Counted from the stretch's first letter, positions 34,348-44,036 are shown. The stretch: 64,000 nucleotides of DNA from JAWLBM01 sp041687675 (GCA_041687675.1 JAWLBM010000022.1:1-64000); one strand, 5' to 3'. Notes: a model not told the origin generated them from the sequence alone. Numbers and translations: made by a program.

Positions 34348-35562
34348 ATGGATTACGAAGCTATCTTCCTGAGCGGCCTCGACGCCCTGCACCGGGAGGG
34401 ACGCTACCGCGTCTTCGCCGAGCTCGAGCGCCACGCCGGCTGCTTCCCGCGGGCGACCCGCCACACCGCCTCCGGCACCCACGAGGTGACCGTGTGGTGC
34501 TCCAACGACTACCTCGGCATGGGCCAGCACCCGAAGGTGCTGCGGGCGATGCACGAGGCGCTCGACCGCTATGGCGCCGGCGCCGGCGGCACGCGCAACA
34601 TCTCCGGCACCTCGCATGCCCACGTCCTGCTCGAGCGCGAACTCGCCGACCTGCACGACAAGGAGGCGGCGCTGCTGTTCACCTCCGGCTTCGTCTCCAA
34701 CTGGGCGGCGCTCGGCACGCTCGCCTCGCGGATTCCCGACTGCGTCGTCTTCTCCGACGCCGGCAACCACGCCTCGATGATCGACGGCATCCGCCAGAGC
34801 CGCGCCCACAAGCGGGTGTTCCGCCACAACGACCCGAGGGACCTCGACCGGCAGATGTCGGAGTTCGACCGCAGGGTGCCGAAGCTGGTCGCCTTCGAAT
34901 CGGTCTACTCGATGGACGGCGACATCGCCCCGATCGCCGACCTCTGCGACGTGGCCGACAAGCACGGCGCGATGACCTACCTCGACGAGGTGCACGCGGT
35001 CGGCCTCTACGGGCCGCGCGGCGGCGGCATCTCCGAACAGGACGGCGTCGCCGACCGGCTGACGGTGATCGAGGGCACCCTCGGCAAGGCCTTCGGGGTC
35101 GTCGGCGGCTACATCGCGGGCTCGGCGGCGATGTGCGACTTCGTCCGCAGCTTCTCGAGCGGCTTCATCTTCACCACCGCGCTGCCTCCTGCCGTCGCCG
35201 CCGGCGCCGCGGCGAGCATCCGCCACCTCAAGGAGAGCGGCGCGGAGCGGATGCGCCAGCGCGACCGGGTGGCGCGGCTGCGCTCCGAACTCGACCGCGC
35301 GGGCATCCCGCACCTGCCGAACCCCAGCCACATCATCCCGGTGATGGTGGGCGATCCCACGGTCTGCAAGCAGATCTCCGACCGGCTGCTCGACGACCAC
35401 GGCATCTATGTCCAGCCGATCAACTACCCGACCGTGCCGCGCGGCACGGAACGGCTCCGGATCACCCCGTCCCCGTTCCACAGCGACGCCGACATCGACC
35501 ACCTGGTCGGTGCGCTGTCGGCGATCTGGGCGGACGCCGGGCTGGAGCGGGTCGCCGCCTGA
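34348..35562 (+). CDS. hemA: 5-aminolevulinate synthase
   Basis: 404 residues, normal for the C4-pathway enzyme. The PLP lysine lies in EGTLGKAFGVVGGY (about 238-251), with the glycine-rich GAGAGGTRNISG near 78-89 and LDEVHAVGLYGPRG near 212-225. It condenses glycine with succinyl-CoA to make 5-aminolevulinate, the first precursor for all tetrapyrroles. Placing it in the cluster right after puhE ties precursor supply to pigment genes. The genome may carry a second copy elsewhere. Confidence 0.96.
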   Translation: MDYEAIFLSGLDALHREGRYRVFAELERHAGCFPRATRHTASGTHEVTVWCSNDYLGMGQHPKVLRAMHEALDRYGAGAGGTRNISGTSHAHVLLERELADLHDKEAALLFTSGFVSNWAALGTLASRIPDCVVFSDAGNHASMIDGIRQSRAHKRVFRHNDPRDLDRQMSEFDRRVPKLVAFESVYSMDGDIAPIADLCDVADKHGAMTYLDEVHAVGLYGPRGGGISEQDGVADRLTVIEGTLGKAFGVVGGYIAGSAAMCDFVRSFSSGFIFTTALPPAVAAGAAASIRHLKESGAERMRQRDRVARLRSELDRAGIPHLPNPSHIIPVMVGDPTVCKQISDRLLDDHGIYVQPINYPTVPRGTERLRITPSPFHSDADIDHLVGALSAIWADAGLERVAA

Positions 35563-35645
35563 CGCGGTTCGCCGCGCCACCGAGGACGAAGCATGCCGGG
35601 CCAGGCGCGGCGACAGAGCCGCCCGACCGGAAAGGAGTCGAGACC

Positions 35646-36728
35646 ATGCTGACCCGCACCGAGCGAGCCGCCCGACGCACCGCCGAAGCGGCCGCTCCGG
35701 CCCGCCGCCCGCCGTTCCCCTTCTCCGCCATCGTCGGCCAGGAGGAGATGAAGCAGGCGCTGCTCGTCTCCGCGGTGGACCCGGGGGTCGGCGGGGTGCT
35801 GGTGTTCGGCGACCGCGGTACCGGCAAGTCGACCGCGGTGAGGGCGCTCGCCGCGCTGCTGCCGGACCGCGAGGTGGTCGAGGGCTGCCCCTACGGATGC
35901 GATCCGGCCGACATCGAGAACCGCTGCGACCTCTGCGACGCCGCCGCGGCCGGGGGCCGGCCGCGCGCGGTCCGCGCGCCGATCCCGGTGGTCGACCTGC
36001 CGCTCGGCGCGACGGAGGACCGGCTGGTCGGCGCGCTCGACCTCGAGCGGGCGCTCTCCCGCGGCGAGAAGGCCTTCGAGCCGGGCCTGCTCGCCCGCGC
36101 CAACGGCGGCTTCCTCTACATCGACGAGGCGAACCTCCTCGAGGACCACCTGATCGACCTCCTCCTCGACGTCGCCGCTTCCGGCGTCAACGTGGTCGAG
36201 CGCGAGGGCCTCAGCGTCCGACACCCGGCCCGCTTCGTGCTGATCGGCAGCGGCAACCCGGAGGAGGGGGAACTGCGCCCGCAGCTGCTCGACCGCTTCG
36301 GCCTTTCCGTGGAGGTGACGACGCCCACGGCCATCGCCGAGCGGGTGGAGGTGGTGAAGCGCCGCGACGCCTTCGAGCGCGACCGCGCCGGCTTCGTCGC
36401 GCGCTGGCGCAAGGAGGACATGAAGATACGCCGGCGCCTCGTCGCCGCGCGCCGCCGGCTCGACCGGGTCGATGTGCCGGACGCGATGCTCGAGTCGGCC
36501 GCCCGGCTCTGCGTGAAGCTCGGCACCGACGGGCTGCGCGGCGAGCTGACGCTGATCCGGGCCGCCCGCGCGCTCGCCGCGCTCGATGGCGCCGAGTCGG
36601 TGGAGACCGGCCACCTCGCTGCCCTCGCGCCGTCGGCGCTGCGGCACCGACTGCGCCGCAACCCGCTGGACGACGTCGGTTCCGGCGCGCGGGTCGCGCG
36701 GGCGGTGGCCGAGGCCTTCGCCGGATGA
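35646..36728 (+). CDS. bchI: Magnesium chelatase ATPase subunit I
   Basis: 360 residues, AAA+ type. Walker A is GDRGTGKSTAV (about 58-68) and Walker B FLYIDEANLL (about 156-165), with the sensor-1 region GSGNPEEGELRPQLLDRFGL. FSAIVGQEEMKQALLVSAVD marks the start of the ATPase. It forms rings with BchD that power Mg2+ insertion by BchH. Residues 1-22 are an Ala/Arg extension. Its stop overlaps bchD (ATGA). Confidence 0.97.
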   Translation: MLTRTERAARRTAEAAAPARRPPFPFSAIVGQEEMKQALLVSAVDPGVGGVLVFGDRGTGKSTAVRALAALLPDREVVEGCPYGCDPADIENRCDLCDAAAAGGRPRAVRAPIPVVDLPLGATEDRLVGALDLERALSRGEKAFEPGLLARANGGFLYIDEANLLEDHLIDLLLDVAASGVNVVEREGLSVRHPARFVLIGSGNPEEGELRPQLLDRFGLSVEVTTPTAIAERVEVVKRRDAFERDRAGFVARWRKEDMKIRRRLVAARRRLDRVDVPDAMLESAARLCVKLGTDGLRGELTLIRAARALAALDGAESVETGHLAALAPSALRHRLRRNPLDDVGSGARVARAVAEAFAG

Positions 36729-38470
36729 CCGCGCCCGCCGCCCCGTCCCCGTTCGACGACGCCCTCGCCGCCGCGGCGCTGGTGGCGACGGACCCGGCCG
36801 GGCTCGGCGGGCTGATGATCCGCGGCGGCTCCCGCGCCCTCGCGGACCTCGTTGTCGCGGAACTCGCGGCGCTGCTGCCGGCCGGGGCGCCGGTGCGGCG
36901 GCTGCCCAACCGGATCGACGAGGACCGGCTCTGCGGCGGGCTCGACCTCGCCGCCACCCTCGCGGCCGGGCGCCCGGTGCACGGGCGCGGCCTGCTCGCC
37001 GAGGCGAACGGCGGGCTCCTCGTCGTCCCGATGGCGGAACGGCTCGCGCCGGGCACCGCCGCCACGCTCGCCGCGACCCTCGACGACGGCGAGGCGCCCG
37101 CCGCCCGCACGCCCGGCGCGCGCGAGGCCGCCCGCTTCGCCGTGGTCGCCCTCGACGAGGGCGTCGGCGACGACCCCGCCCCCGCGCCGGCGCTGGCCGG
37201 CCGGCTGGCGCTCAGGGTCGACCTCGACCGCGTCCGCCTCGCCGACGCCTGCCCGGGCGAGCCGGCGGACGTCGAGGTCGCCCGGAAGCGGCTCGCCTCC
37301 GTCACCCTTGCCGACGCCGCCCTCGAGGCTCTCGCCGAGGCGGCCGCCGCGCTCGGCGTGCCCTCGCCGCGGGCGCTGATCCAGGCCGCCGCCGCCGCCC
37401 GCGCCGCCGCCGCGCTCGCCGGCCGTGTCGAGGTCGCGGACGAGGACCTCGCGCTCGCCGCCCGGCTGGTGCTCGGCCCGCGCGCGACGGTGATCCCCCT
37501 CGCCGAGCCGCCGCCCGCCCCGCCGCCTCCGCGGGAGGAGCCGGAGAACGATACCTCCGGCGCGGAGGAGGACGGCGCCGAGCGGGGCGCCATGGCCGAC
37601 GTGGTGCTGGAGGCCGCCCGCGCCGCGATCCCGCCGGCGCTGCTGGCGCTGGCCTCCGCCGGCGCGCCCGCCCGCGGCGCACGCTCGCACGACGGCCGCG
37701 GCGCCCGCGACCGCGCCTCCGGTCGTGGCGGCCGGCCGGTACGCAGCCGCCCGGGCCGTCCGGTCGACGGCGCCCGGCTCGACCTTCTGGAAACCCTCCG
37801 CGCCGCCGCGCCGATGCAGCGGCTGCGCCCGCCGCCCCCGGCGGGCGGCGCCGTCTCGGTCCGTGTCGGCGACCTGCGCGTCCGCCGCTTCCGCCGCAAG
37901 TCGCGCACCACCACCGTCTTCGTCGTCGACGCCTCCGGCTCCTCGGCGCTGAACCGCCTCGCCGAGGCCAAGGGCGCGGTCGAGCTGGTGCTCGCCGACT
38001 GCTATGTGCGCCGCGACCGGGTCGCCCTGATCGCCTTCCGGGGCCGCTCGGCGGAGACGATCCTGCCGCCGACCGCGTCGCTGACCCGGGCGCGCCGGCT
38101 GCTCGCCGACCTGCCCGCCGGCGGCGGCACCCCCCTCGCCGCCGCGGTCGACGCGGCGAGCGCGCTCGCGGCCGCGGTCCGCGGCCACGGCGAGACGCCG
38201 CTGCTCGTCTTTCTCACCGACGGCCAGGCCAACGTCGGCCGCGACGGCAGCGGCGGACGGCCGCAGGCGGAGGCGGACGCGCTGGCCTCGGCGGCGGTCG
38301 CCCGCGGCCTCGGGCTGTCGTCGCTGGTGCTCGACATCGCCCAGCGCTCGGATCCGCGCACGCGCCGGTTCGCCGAGGCGCTGGGCGCGACCTATCTGCC
38401 TCTACCGCGCGCAGACGCGGGCAGGCTCGCATCGGCAGTGCGCCTCGCGGCGCCGGGGAGGGGAACATGA
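36725..38470 (+). CDS. bchD: Magnesium chelatase subunit D
   Basis: 581 residues. A degenerate AAA+ domain (1-250, no intact Walker A) is joined by a Pro/acidic linker (about 262-290) to an integrin-I/von Willebrand A domain (about 385-575) with the MIDAS motif DASGSSALNR and later FLTDGQANVG. It couples BchI to BchH. Arg-rich low complexity near 310-345 is typical. The stop overlaps the dxs start. Confidence 0.96.
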   Translation: MTAPAAPSPFDDALAAAALVATDPAGLGGLMIRGGSRALADLVVAELAALLPAGAPVRRLPNRIDEDRLCGGLDLAATLAAGRPVHGRGLLAEANGGLLVVPMAERLAPGTAATLAATLDDGEAPAARTPGAREAARFAVVALDEGVGDDPAPAPALAGRLALRVDLDRVRLADACPGEPADVEVARKRLASVTLADAALEALAEAAAALGVPSPRALIQAAAAARAAAALAGRVEVADEDLALAARLVLGPRATVIPLAEPPPAPPPPREEPENDTSGAEEDGAERGAMADVVLEAARAAIPPALLALASAGAPARGARSHDGRGARDRASGRGGRPVRSRPGRPVDGARLDLLETLRAAAPMQRLRPPPPAGGAVSVRVGDLRVRRFRRKSRTTTVFVVDASGSSALNRLAEAKGAVELVLADCYVRRDRVALIAFRGRSAETILPPTASLTRARRLLADLPAGGGTPLAAAVDAASALAAAVRGHGETPLLVFLTDGQANVGRDGSGGRPQAEADALASAAVARGLGLSSLVLDIAQRSDPRTRRFAEALGATYLPLPRADAGRLASAVRLAAPGRGT

Positions 38471-40365
38471 AACACGTCCGCGGGTCCGAACCCGTCGCCC
38501 TCGCGCCGGCCGCGCCGCCGGCGGACCTCGACCCGAACGCGGGCCTGCTCGACCGGGTGCACGCCCCGGCCGACCTGCGGGCGCTGCCGCGGGGCGATCT
38601 CGCCCGCCTTGCCGGCGAGCTCCGGCAGGCGTTGATCGCCTCGGTCGCCCGCACCGGCGGCCACCTCGGGGCGGGGCTCGGCGTCGTCGAGCTGACGGTG
38701 GCCCTCCATGCGGTGTTCGAGACCCCCGAGGACGTGCTCATCTGGGACGTCGGCCACCAGGCCTACCCGCACAAGATGCTGACCGGGCGGCGGCACCGGA
38801 TGGAGACGCTGCGCCAGGGCGGCGGCCTCTCCGGCTTCACCCGCCGGGCCGAGAGCGTCTACGACGCCTTCGGGGCCGGCCATTCCTCCACCTCGATCTC
38901 CGCCGGCCTCGGCTATGCGGCGGCGAGGCGCCTTGCCGGGCGGCCCGGCCGGGTGGCCTGCGTCATCGGCGACGGGGCGCTCTCCGCCGGCCTTGCCTTC
39001 GAGGGGCTGAACAACGCCGGCGCCTCGGGCCTGCCGCTCGTCGTGGTGCTCAACGACAACGCCATGTCGATCGCCCCGCCGGTGGGCGCACTCGCCGACC
39101 ACCTCGTCGATCTCGCGAGCGGCGGGCCGACCGACGCCGCCAATCTCTTCGCCGCCATGGGCTTCGACTACCGCGGCCCGGTCGACGGCCACGACCTCGA
39201 CGCCCTCGTCCCGGCGCTGGAGGCGGCGCGGGCGCACGAAGGCGGGCCGGTGCTCCTCCACGTGCGCACGCGCAAAGGGCACGGCTATGCGCCGGCGGAG
39301 GCCTCGGCCGACAGGTACCACGGGGTCGCCGGCTTCGACCCGGAGACGGGCGTCCAGAAGAAGGCGCCGGCGGCGGCGCCGAGCTACACCCGCGTCTTCG
39401 CCGACAGCCTCGTCGCCGAGGCCGCGCGGGATCCGCGGATCGTCGCCATCACCGCGGCGATGCCGTCCGGCACCGGCGTCGACGTCTTCGCCCGCGCCTT
39501 CCCGGAGCGGGCCTTCGACGTCGGCATCGCCGAGCAGCACGCGGTGACCTTCGCCGCAGGCCTTGCCTGCGAGGGCCTGAAGCCCTTCTGCGCGATCTAC
39601 TCCACCTTCCTGCAGCGCGCCTTCGACCAGATCGTCCACGACGTGGCGCTGCAGGGGCTTCCCGTCCGCTTCGCCATCGACCGGGCCGGCTTCGTCGGGG
39701 CCGACGGGGCGACGCACACCGGGGCCTTCGACCTCGCCGCCCTCTGCTGCCTGCCCGGCTTCACCGTGATGGCGCCGGCGGACGAGGCGGAGCTCCGCCA
39801 CATGGTGGCGACCGCGGCCGCCTTCGACGAGGGGCCGATCGCCTTCCGCTTCCCGCGCGGCGACGGGCTCGGCGTGCCGCTGCCCGAGCAAGGCGAGCCG
39901 CTCGCCATCGGCCGCGGCCGCATCCTGCGCGAGGGCGCCGACGTCGCCCTGGTCGCCCTCGGCAGCCGGCTCGCCGACTGCCTCGCGGCGGCGGAGCGGC
40001 TGGCCGCGGCCGGGATCGGTGTCACCGTCGCCGACGCGCGCTTCGCCAAGCCGATCGACGGCGACCTGATGGTCCGTCTCGCCCGCGAGCACCCGCTGCT
40101 CGTCACCGTCGAGGAGGGCTCCTCGGGCGGCTTCGGCGCCGCGGTGATGCGGCACCTGTCCGACGCGGGAGCCCTCGACCGGGGCCCCGCCGTCCGCAGC
40201 CTCACCCTGCCGGACCGCTTCGTCGAGCACGACAGCCCGGCTGCCCTCGTCGCCGACGCCGGCCTGGACGCGCAAGGGATCGCCGCCGCCGTCGTCGCCG
40301 CCATGGTGCAGAGCGGGGCGGCGGAGCCGGCCCGGCTGCGCGCGGCCGCGAGGTGGGCGGGTTGA
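38467..40365 (+). CDS. dxs: 1-deoxy-D-xylulose-5-phosphate synthase in the bch operon
   Basis: 632 residues, full length. The thiamine diphosphate motif is GDGALSAGLAFEGLNNAG (about 169-186), with DVGHQAYPHKMLTGR near 95-109, GAGHSSTSISAGLG near 137-150 and the catalytic Glu in IAEQHAVTFAAG. It makes DXP from pyruvate and glyceraldehyde-3-phosphate, the first step of the MEP pathway. Its ATG overlaps the bchD stop and bchO follows four bases after its own stop, so it is inside the chelatase operon and should raise isoprenoid supply with pigment synthesis. A housekeeping dxs may exist elsewhere. Confidence 0.95.
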   Translation: MKHVRGSEPVALAPAAPPADLDPNAGLLDRVHAPADLRALPRGDLARLAGELRQALIASVARTGGHLGAGLGVVELTVALHAVFETPEDVLIWDVGHQAYPHKMLTGRRHRMETLRQGGGLSGFTRRAESVYDAFGAGHSSTSISAGLGYAAARRLAGRPGRVACVIGDGALSAGLAFEGLNNAGASGLPLVVVLNDNAMSIAPPVGALADHLVDLASGGPTDAANLFAAMGFDYRGPVDGHDLDALVPALEAARAHEGGPVLLHVRTRKGHGYAPAEASADRYHGVAGFDPETGVQKKAPAAAPSYTRVFADSLVAEAARDPRIVAITAAMPSGTGVDVFARAFPERAFDVGIAEQHAVTFAAGLACEGLKPFCAIYSTFLQRAFDQIVHDVALQGLPVRFAIDRAGFVGADGATHTGAFDLAALCCLPGFTVMAPADEAELRHMVATAAAFDEGPIAFRFPRGDGLGVPLPEQGEPLAIGRGRILREGADVALVALGSRLADCLAAAERLAAAGIGVTVADARFAKPIDGDLMVRLAREHPLLVTVEEGSSGGFGAAVMRHLSDAGALDRGPAVRSLTLPDRFVEHDSPAALVADAGLDAQGIAAAVVAAMVQSGAAEPARLRAAARWAG

Positions 40366-40369
40366 TCGG

Positions 40370-41317
40370 ATGACGGCCGCCCGCTCCCTCGACCGCGCCG
40401 AATCGCGCCGCCCCGCGGCGGCGGACCGCCGGCTGCGCTTCGACGTCGAGGGGCGGGACTGGCCGAACCGGGAGGGGAGCCGCTTCGTCGATGCCGGCGG
40501 GCTGCGCTGGCACGTGCAGGTGACGGGGCAGGGCCCCGGCCTCCTGCTCGTCCACGGCACCGGGGCCTCCACCCATTCCTTCGCGGACCTCGCGCCGCTG
40601 CTCGCCCGCAGCTTCACCGTGGTCGCGCCGGACCTTCCCGGCCACGCCTTCACCACGAGGGGCCGCGGCGGCCACGCCAGCCTGCCGGGCATGGCCGCCG
40701 CTCTCGCCGACCTCGTCGAGGCGGTGGGCGTCAAGCCGGCGATCGCGGTCGGCCACTCCGCCGGCGCGGCGATCGTGCTCCGGATGCTGCTCGACGGCCG
40801 GATCCGGCCGAAGGCGGTGGTGAGCCTCAACGGCGCGCTGACCGGCTTTCGCGGCGTCGTCGGCCGCACCTTCTCCCCGCTCGCCAAGCTGCTGGCGCTG
40901 AACCCGCTGGTGCCGCGCCTGTTCGCCTGGCGCGCCGAGGACGCCGCGGTGATGGAGCGGATCCTGCGCCAGACCGGCTCGCGGCTCGATCCGCGGGCGG
41001 CCTCCTGGTACGCCCGCCTCGCCCGCGACCCGGACCATGTCGCCGCCGCGCTCTCGATGATGGCGAACTGGGATCTCTCGGCCTTCTGGGCGGACCTTCG
41101 CAGGGTCGGGGCGCCGGTCGTGCTGGTCGCCGGAGGACGGGACGGCATGGTCCCGCCGGACCAGGCCTTCGAGGCGGCGAAACGGATCCCGGGCGCGGAA
41201 GTTGTGGTGATGCGCCGACACGGCCACCTCGCCCACGAGGAGGACGCCGCCGCGGTGGCGGAGATCGTGCTCGACGCGGCGCGCCGGCATGGCGCGCTGC
41301 CGGAGGAGACGCGATGA
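40370..41317 (+). CDS. bchO: BchO, alpha/beta-hydrolase of the Mg-chelatase operon
   Basis: 315 residues. Typical BchO features are RDWPNREGSRFVDAGGLRWH, LLLVHGTGASTHSF and the nucleophile elbow VGHSAGAAIVLRML (near 121-134), with VAGGRDGMVPPDQAFE and a final HGHLAHEE carrying the catalytic His. It accompanies bchID in most purple bacteria and is thought to aid Mg chelation; the reaction is not defined. Overlaps crtI by four bases. Confidence 0.92.
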   Translation: MTAARSLDRAESRRPAAADRRLRFDVEGRDWPNREGSRFVDAGGLRWHVQVTGQGPGLLLVHGTGASTHSFADLAPLLARSFTVVAPDLPGHAFTTRGRGGHASLPGMAAALADLVEAVGVKPAIAVGHSAGAAIVLRMLLDGRIRPKAVVSLNGALTGFRGVVGRTFSPLAKLLALNPLVPRLFAWRAEDAAVMERILRQTGSRLDPRAASWYARLARDPDHVAAALSMMANWDLSAFWADLRRVGAPVVLVAGGRDGMVPPDQAFEAAKRIPGAEVVVMRRHGHLAHEEDAAAVAEIVLDAARRHGALPEETR

Positions 41318-42852
41318 GCCTCGTCGACCATCCCCCCGCGACGCGCGCCGCGTCCCTCGCCGACCGGCGGCCGCATGCGGTGGTGATCGGCAGCGGCTTC
41401 GGCGGCCTTGCCGCCGCCGTGCGGCTCGGCGCAAGGGGCTACCGTGTCACCGTGCTGGAGCGGCTCGACCGGCCGGGCGGCCGGGCGGTGGTCCACGAGG
41501 TGGACGGCTTCGTCTTCGACGCCGGGCCGACCATCGTCACCGCGCCGTTCCTGTTCGAGGAACTCTGGGCGCTCGCCGGCCGGCGCATGGCCGACGACAT
41601 CGACCTCCGCCCGCTCGACCCCTTCTACTCGATCCTTTTCCAGGACGGCGCCCGCTTCGACTGCAGCGGCGACCCGGAGCGGATGCGCGCGGAGGTGGCC
41701 CGGCTCTCGCCCGGCGACGTCGACGGCTACGAGCGCTTCGTCGAGCTCAGCCGGCGGATGTTCGACGTCGGCTTCATGGAACTCGCCGACCGGCCCTTCG
41801 ACCGCTGGACCGACATGGCGCGGGTGGTTCCGGACCTCCTCCGCCTTGGCGGCTGGCGATCGGTCCACGCGCTCGTCTCGGCGCATGTGAAGGACGAGCG
41901 GCTGCGGATGGCGCTCGGCTTCCATCCGCTGTTCGTCGGCGGCAACCCGTTCACCGCCAGCGGCGTCCTCGCCCTCATCGCCTTCCTGGAGCGGCGCTGG
42001 GGCGTCCACTTCGCGATGGGCGGCACCGGGAGCCTGGTGAAGGGGCTGGTCGGCCTCGTCGAGCACCAGGGCGGCCGCGTGCGGCTCGGCGCCGACGTCG
42101 CGGAGATCACCCTCGACGACCGCCGGGCGACCGGCGTCCGCCTTGCGAGCGGCGAGCGCCTCGCCGCCGACCTCGTGGTCTCCAACGCCGACACCGACTT
42201 CACCTATCGCAAGCTCCTCCCGGCCGCGGCCCGGCGGACCTGGACCGACCGCCGGCTCGACCGGGCGAAGCAGTCCATGAGCCTCTTCGTCTGGTACTTC
42301 GGGACCTCCCGCCGCTACGAGGAGGTGCCCCACCACACCATCCTGATGGGCCCGCGCTACAAGGGGCTGCTCGACGACATCTTCCGGTCCAGGCTGCTCG
42401 CGGAGGATTTCAGTCTCTACCTGCACCGGCCCACCGCCACCGATCCGTCGATGGCCCCGCCGGGCTGCGACAGCTTCTACGTGCTCTCGCCGGTGCCGAA
42501 CCTCCTCGGCGGCACCGACTGGCGGGCCGCCGCCGAGCCCTACCGCCGGCGCATCGAGGCCGTCCTCGAGGCGAGCCTGCTGCCGGGGCTGTCGCGGCAC
42601 GTCGCCGCCTCCCGGCTGATGACGCCGCTCGACTTCCGTGACCGGCTGAACGCCGGCACCGGCGCCGCCTTCGGCATGGAGCCGGTGCTCACCCAGTGCG
42701 CCTGGTTCCGGCCGCACAACCGGAGCGAGGACATCGACCGGCTCTACCTGGTCGGCGCCGGCACCCATCCCGGCGCGGGCCTGCCCGGCGTCCTCTCCTC
42801 CGCCCGCATCCTCGACCGACTGGTGCCCCATGCCGACGCCCTCGCCCGCTGA
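41314..42852 (+). CDS. crtI: Phytoene desaturase
   Basis: 512 residues. The N-terminal FAD site is AVVIGSGFGGLAAAVRLGAR (about 26-45), followed by VLERLDRPGGRA, and the C-terminal signature is YLVGAGTHPGAGLPGVLSSA (about 480-499). It carries out three or four desaturations of phytoene to neurosporene or lycopene. It is preceded by bchO and overlaps crtB by 23 bases, so crtI-crtB are translated together. Confidence 0.95.
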   Translation: MSLVDHPPATRAASLADRRPHAVVIGSGFGGLAAAVRLGARGYRVTVLERLDRPGGRAVVHEVDGFVFDAGPTIVTAPFLFEELWALAGRRMADDIDLRPLDPFYSILFQDGARFDCSGDPERMRAEVARLSPGDVDGYERFVELSRRMFDVGFMELADRPFDRWTDMARVVPDLLRLGGWRSVHALVSAHVKDERLRMALGFHPLFVGGNPFTASGVLALIAFLERRWGVHFAMGGTGSLVKGLVGLVEHQGGRVRLGADVAEITLDDRRATGVRLASGERLAADLVVSNADTDFTYRKLLPAAARRTWTDRRLDRAKQSMSLFVWYFGTSRRYEEVPHHTILMGPRYKGLLDDIFRSRLLAEDFSLYLHRPTATDPSMAPPGCDSFYVLSPVPNLLGGTDWRAAAEPYRRRIEAVLEASLLPGLSRHVAASRLMTPLDFRDRLNAGTGAAFGMEPVLTQCAWFRPHNRSEDIDRLYLVGAGTHPGAGLPGVLSSARILDRLVPHADALAR

Positions 42853-43852
42853 CCTCGCGGCCTGCCGGACGCTGCTCCGGCAGGGCTCGCGCTCCTTCTT
42901 CGCCGCGTCGCTGATGCTGCCGCGGCGGGTGCGCGAGCCGGCGACGGCGCTCTACGCCTTCTGCCGGGTCGCCGACGACGCGGTGGACGAGGCGCGCGAC
43001 CGCCCGAGAGACGCGCTCGCCCGCCTCGAGGAGCGGCTCGACCGCGTCTACGCCGGCGTGCCGCGCGCCTCGCCGGTCGACCGGGCCTTCGCGGGCATCG
43101 TCGCCGCCCACGGCATCCCGCGGGCGCTGCCGGCCGCGCTGCTGGAGGGGTTCCGCTGGGACGTCGAGGGCCGGCGCTACGCCGACGCCGCGGCGCTCGA
43201 CGCCTATGCGGTGCGGGTCGCCGGAACCGTCGGCATGATGATGGCGGTGCTGATGGGGCGGCGCTCGGAGCCGGCGCTCGCCCGCGCCGCCGACCTCGGG
43301 ATCGCCATGCAACTGACCAACATCGCCCGCGACGTCGGCGACGACGCCCGGGCGGGACGGCTCTACCTGCCGCTCGGCTGGCTCGACGAGGAAGGGATCG
43401 ACCCGGACGGCTTCCTCGCCGCGCCCCGCGCAACGCCGGCGCTCGCCCGCGTCGTCGCCCGGCTGCTCGCGCGGGCGGAGGCGCATTATGCGCGGGCCGC
43501 GGGCGGCATCGCCCTCCTGCCGGCGGACTGCCGCCCGGCCATCCACGCGGCCCGCCTCGTCTACCGCGAAATCGGGCGCCTGCTCGCGCGCGACGGGCTC
43601 GATCCGGTGTCGCTGCGGACCATCGTGCCCGGCCGGCGCAAGGCGGCGCTGCTGGCCGAGGCGGTGGCGGCGAGCGCTCTCCCCGCCGGGCCGGCCGCGG
43701 CGCCGGCGAACCCCGCGGCCCGCGACCTCGTCGCCGCGCTTGCCGCCCCGTCGGGCGCGAGCGTCGGCGGGATCGGGCGGCTCGTCGAGATCCTGACGGC
43801 GCTGGAGGCGCGCGAGCGCGCCCGGATGCCGCGGGTCGGGGCGGCGCGATGA
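42830..43852 (+). CDS. crtB: Phytoene synthase
   Basis: 340 residues. Two Asp-rich motifs are present: DDAVDEARD (about 46-54) and NIARDVGDDARAGRLYLP (about 164-181), with the SRSFF-like LLRQGSRSFFAASLMLPRR at the start. It joins two geranylgeranyl diphosphates into phytoene. The C-terminal 50 residues are Ala/Pro-rich and variable. The start is embedded in the end of crtI; the stop overlaps a 50-residue gene. Confidence 0.95.
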   Translation: MPTPSPADLAACRTLLRQGSRSFFAASLMLPRRVREPATALYAFCRVADDAVDEARDRPRDALARLEERLDRVYAGVPRASPVDRAFAGIVAAHGIPRALPAALLEGFRWDVEGRRYADAAALDAYAVRVAGTVGMMMAVLMGRRSEPALARAADLGIAMQLTNIARDVGDDARAGRLYLPLGWLDEEGIDPDGFLAAPRATPALARVVARLLARAEAHYARAAGGIALLPADCRPAIHAARLVYREIGRLLARDGLDPVSLRTIVPGRRKAALLAEAVAASALPAGPAAAPANPAARDLVAALAAPSGASVGGIGRLVEILTALEARERARMPRVGAAR

Positions 43853-44001
43853 GTTCCGGCTGGATCATCGCCGCCGAACTGCTCCTCGTCCTCGGCCTCG
43901 GCGTCGGCTGGGCCACCTACGAACTGCGGTCGCTGAAGCGGCTGCGGCTGGAGCGCGAGCGCCGCGAGGCGGAGGAGCGGGCGAAAGGCGGCGAGGTCTG
44001 A
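43849..44001 (+). CDS. 50-residue membrane protein after crtB
   Basis: ATG 43849 overlaps the crtB stop (ATGA); the frame ends with TGA at 43999-44001. The product has one hydrophobic helix (about 4-22: GWIIAAELLLVLGLGVGWA) followed by a strongly charged amphipathic helix (SLKRLRLERERREAEERA). It looks like a single-pass inner-membrane protein with a cytoplasmic coiled tail. No family is recognised. The stop-start overlap and clean topology argue that it is real, but it would be missed by length filters. Confidence 0.6.
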   Translation: MSSGWIIAAELLLVLGLGVGWATYELRSLKRLRLERERREAEERAKGGEV

Positions 44002-44036
44002 GGCGCTCCGCCGGCGGGACGAGAGGAGGGCGCAGC

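Noticed and set aside
38392..42831. A 1479-codon open frame on the minus strand across dxs, bchO and crtI
   Set aside because: Shadow of well-supported plus-strand genes; Ala/Gly/Arg-rich without family features.
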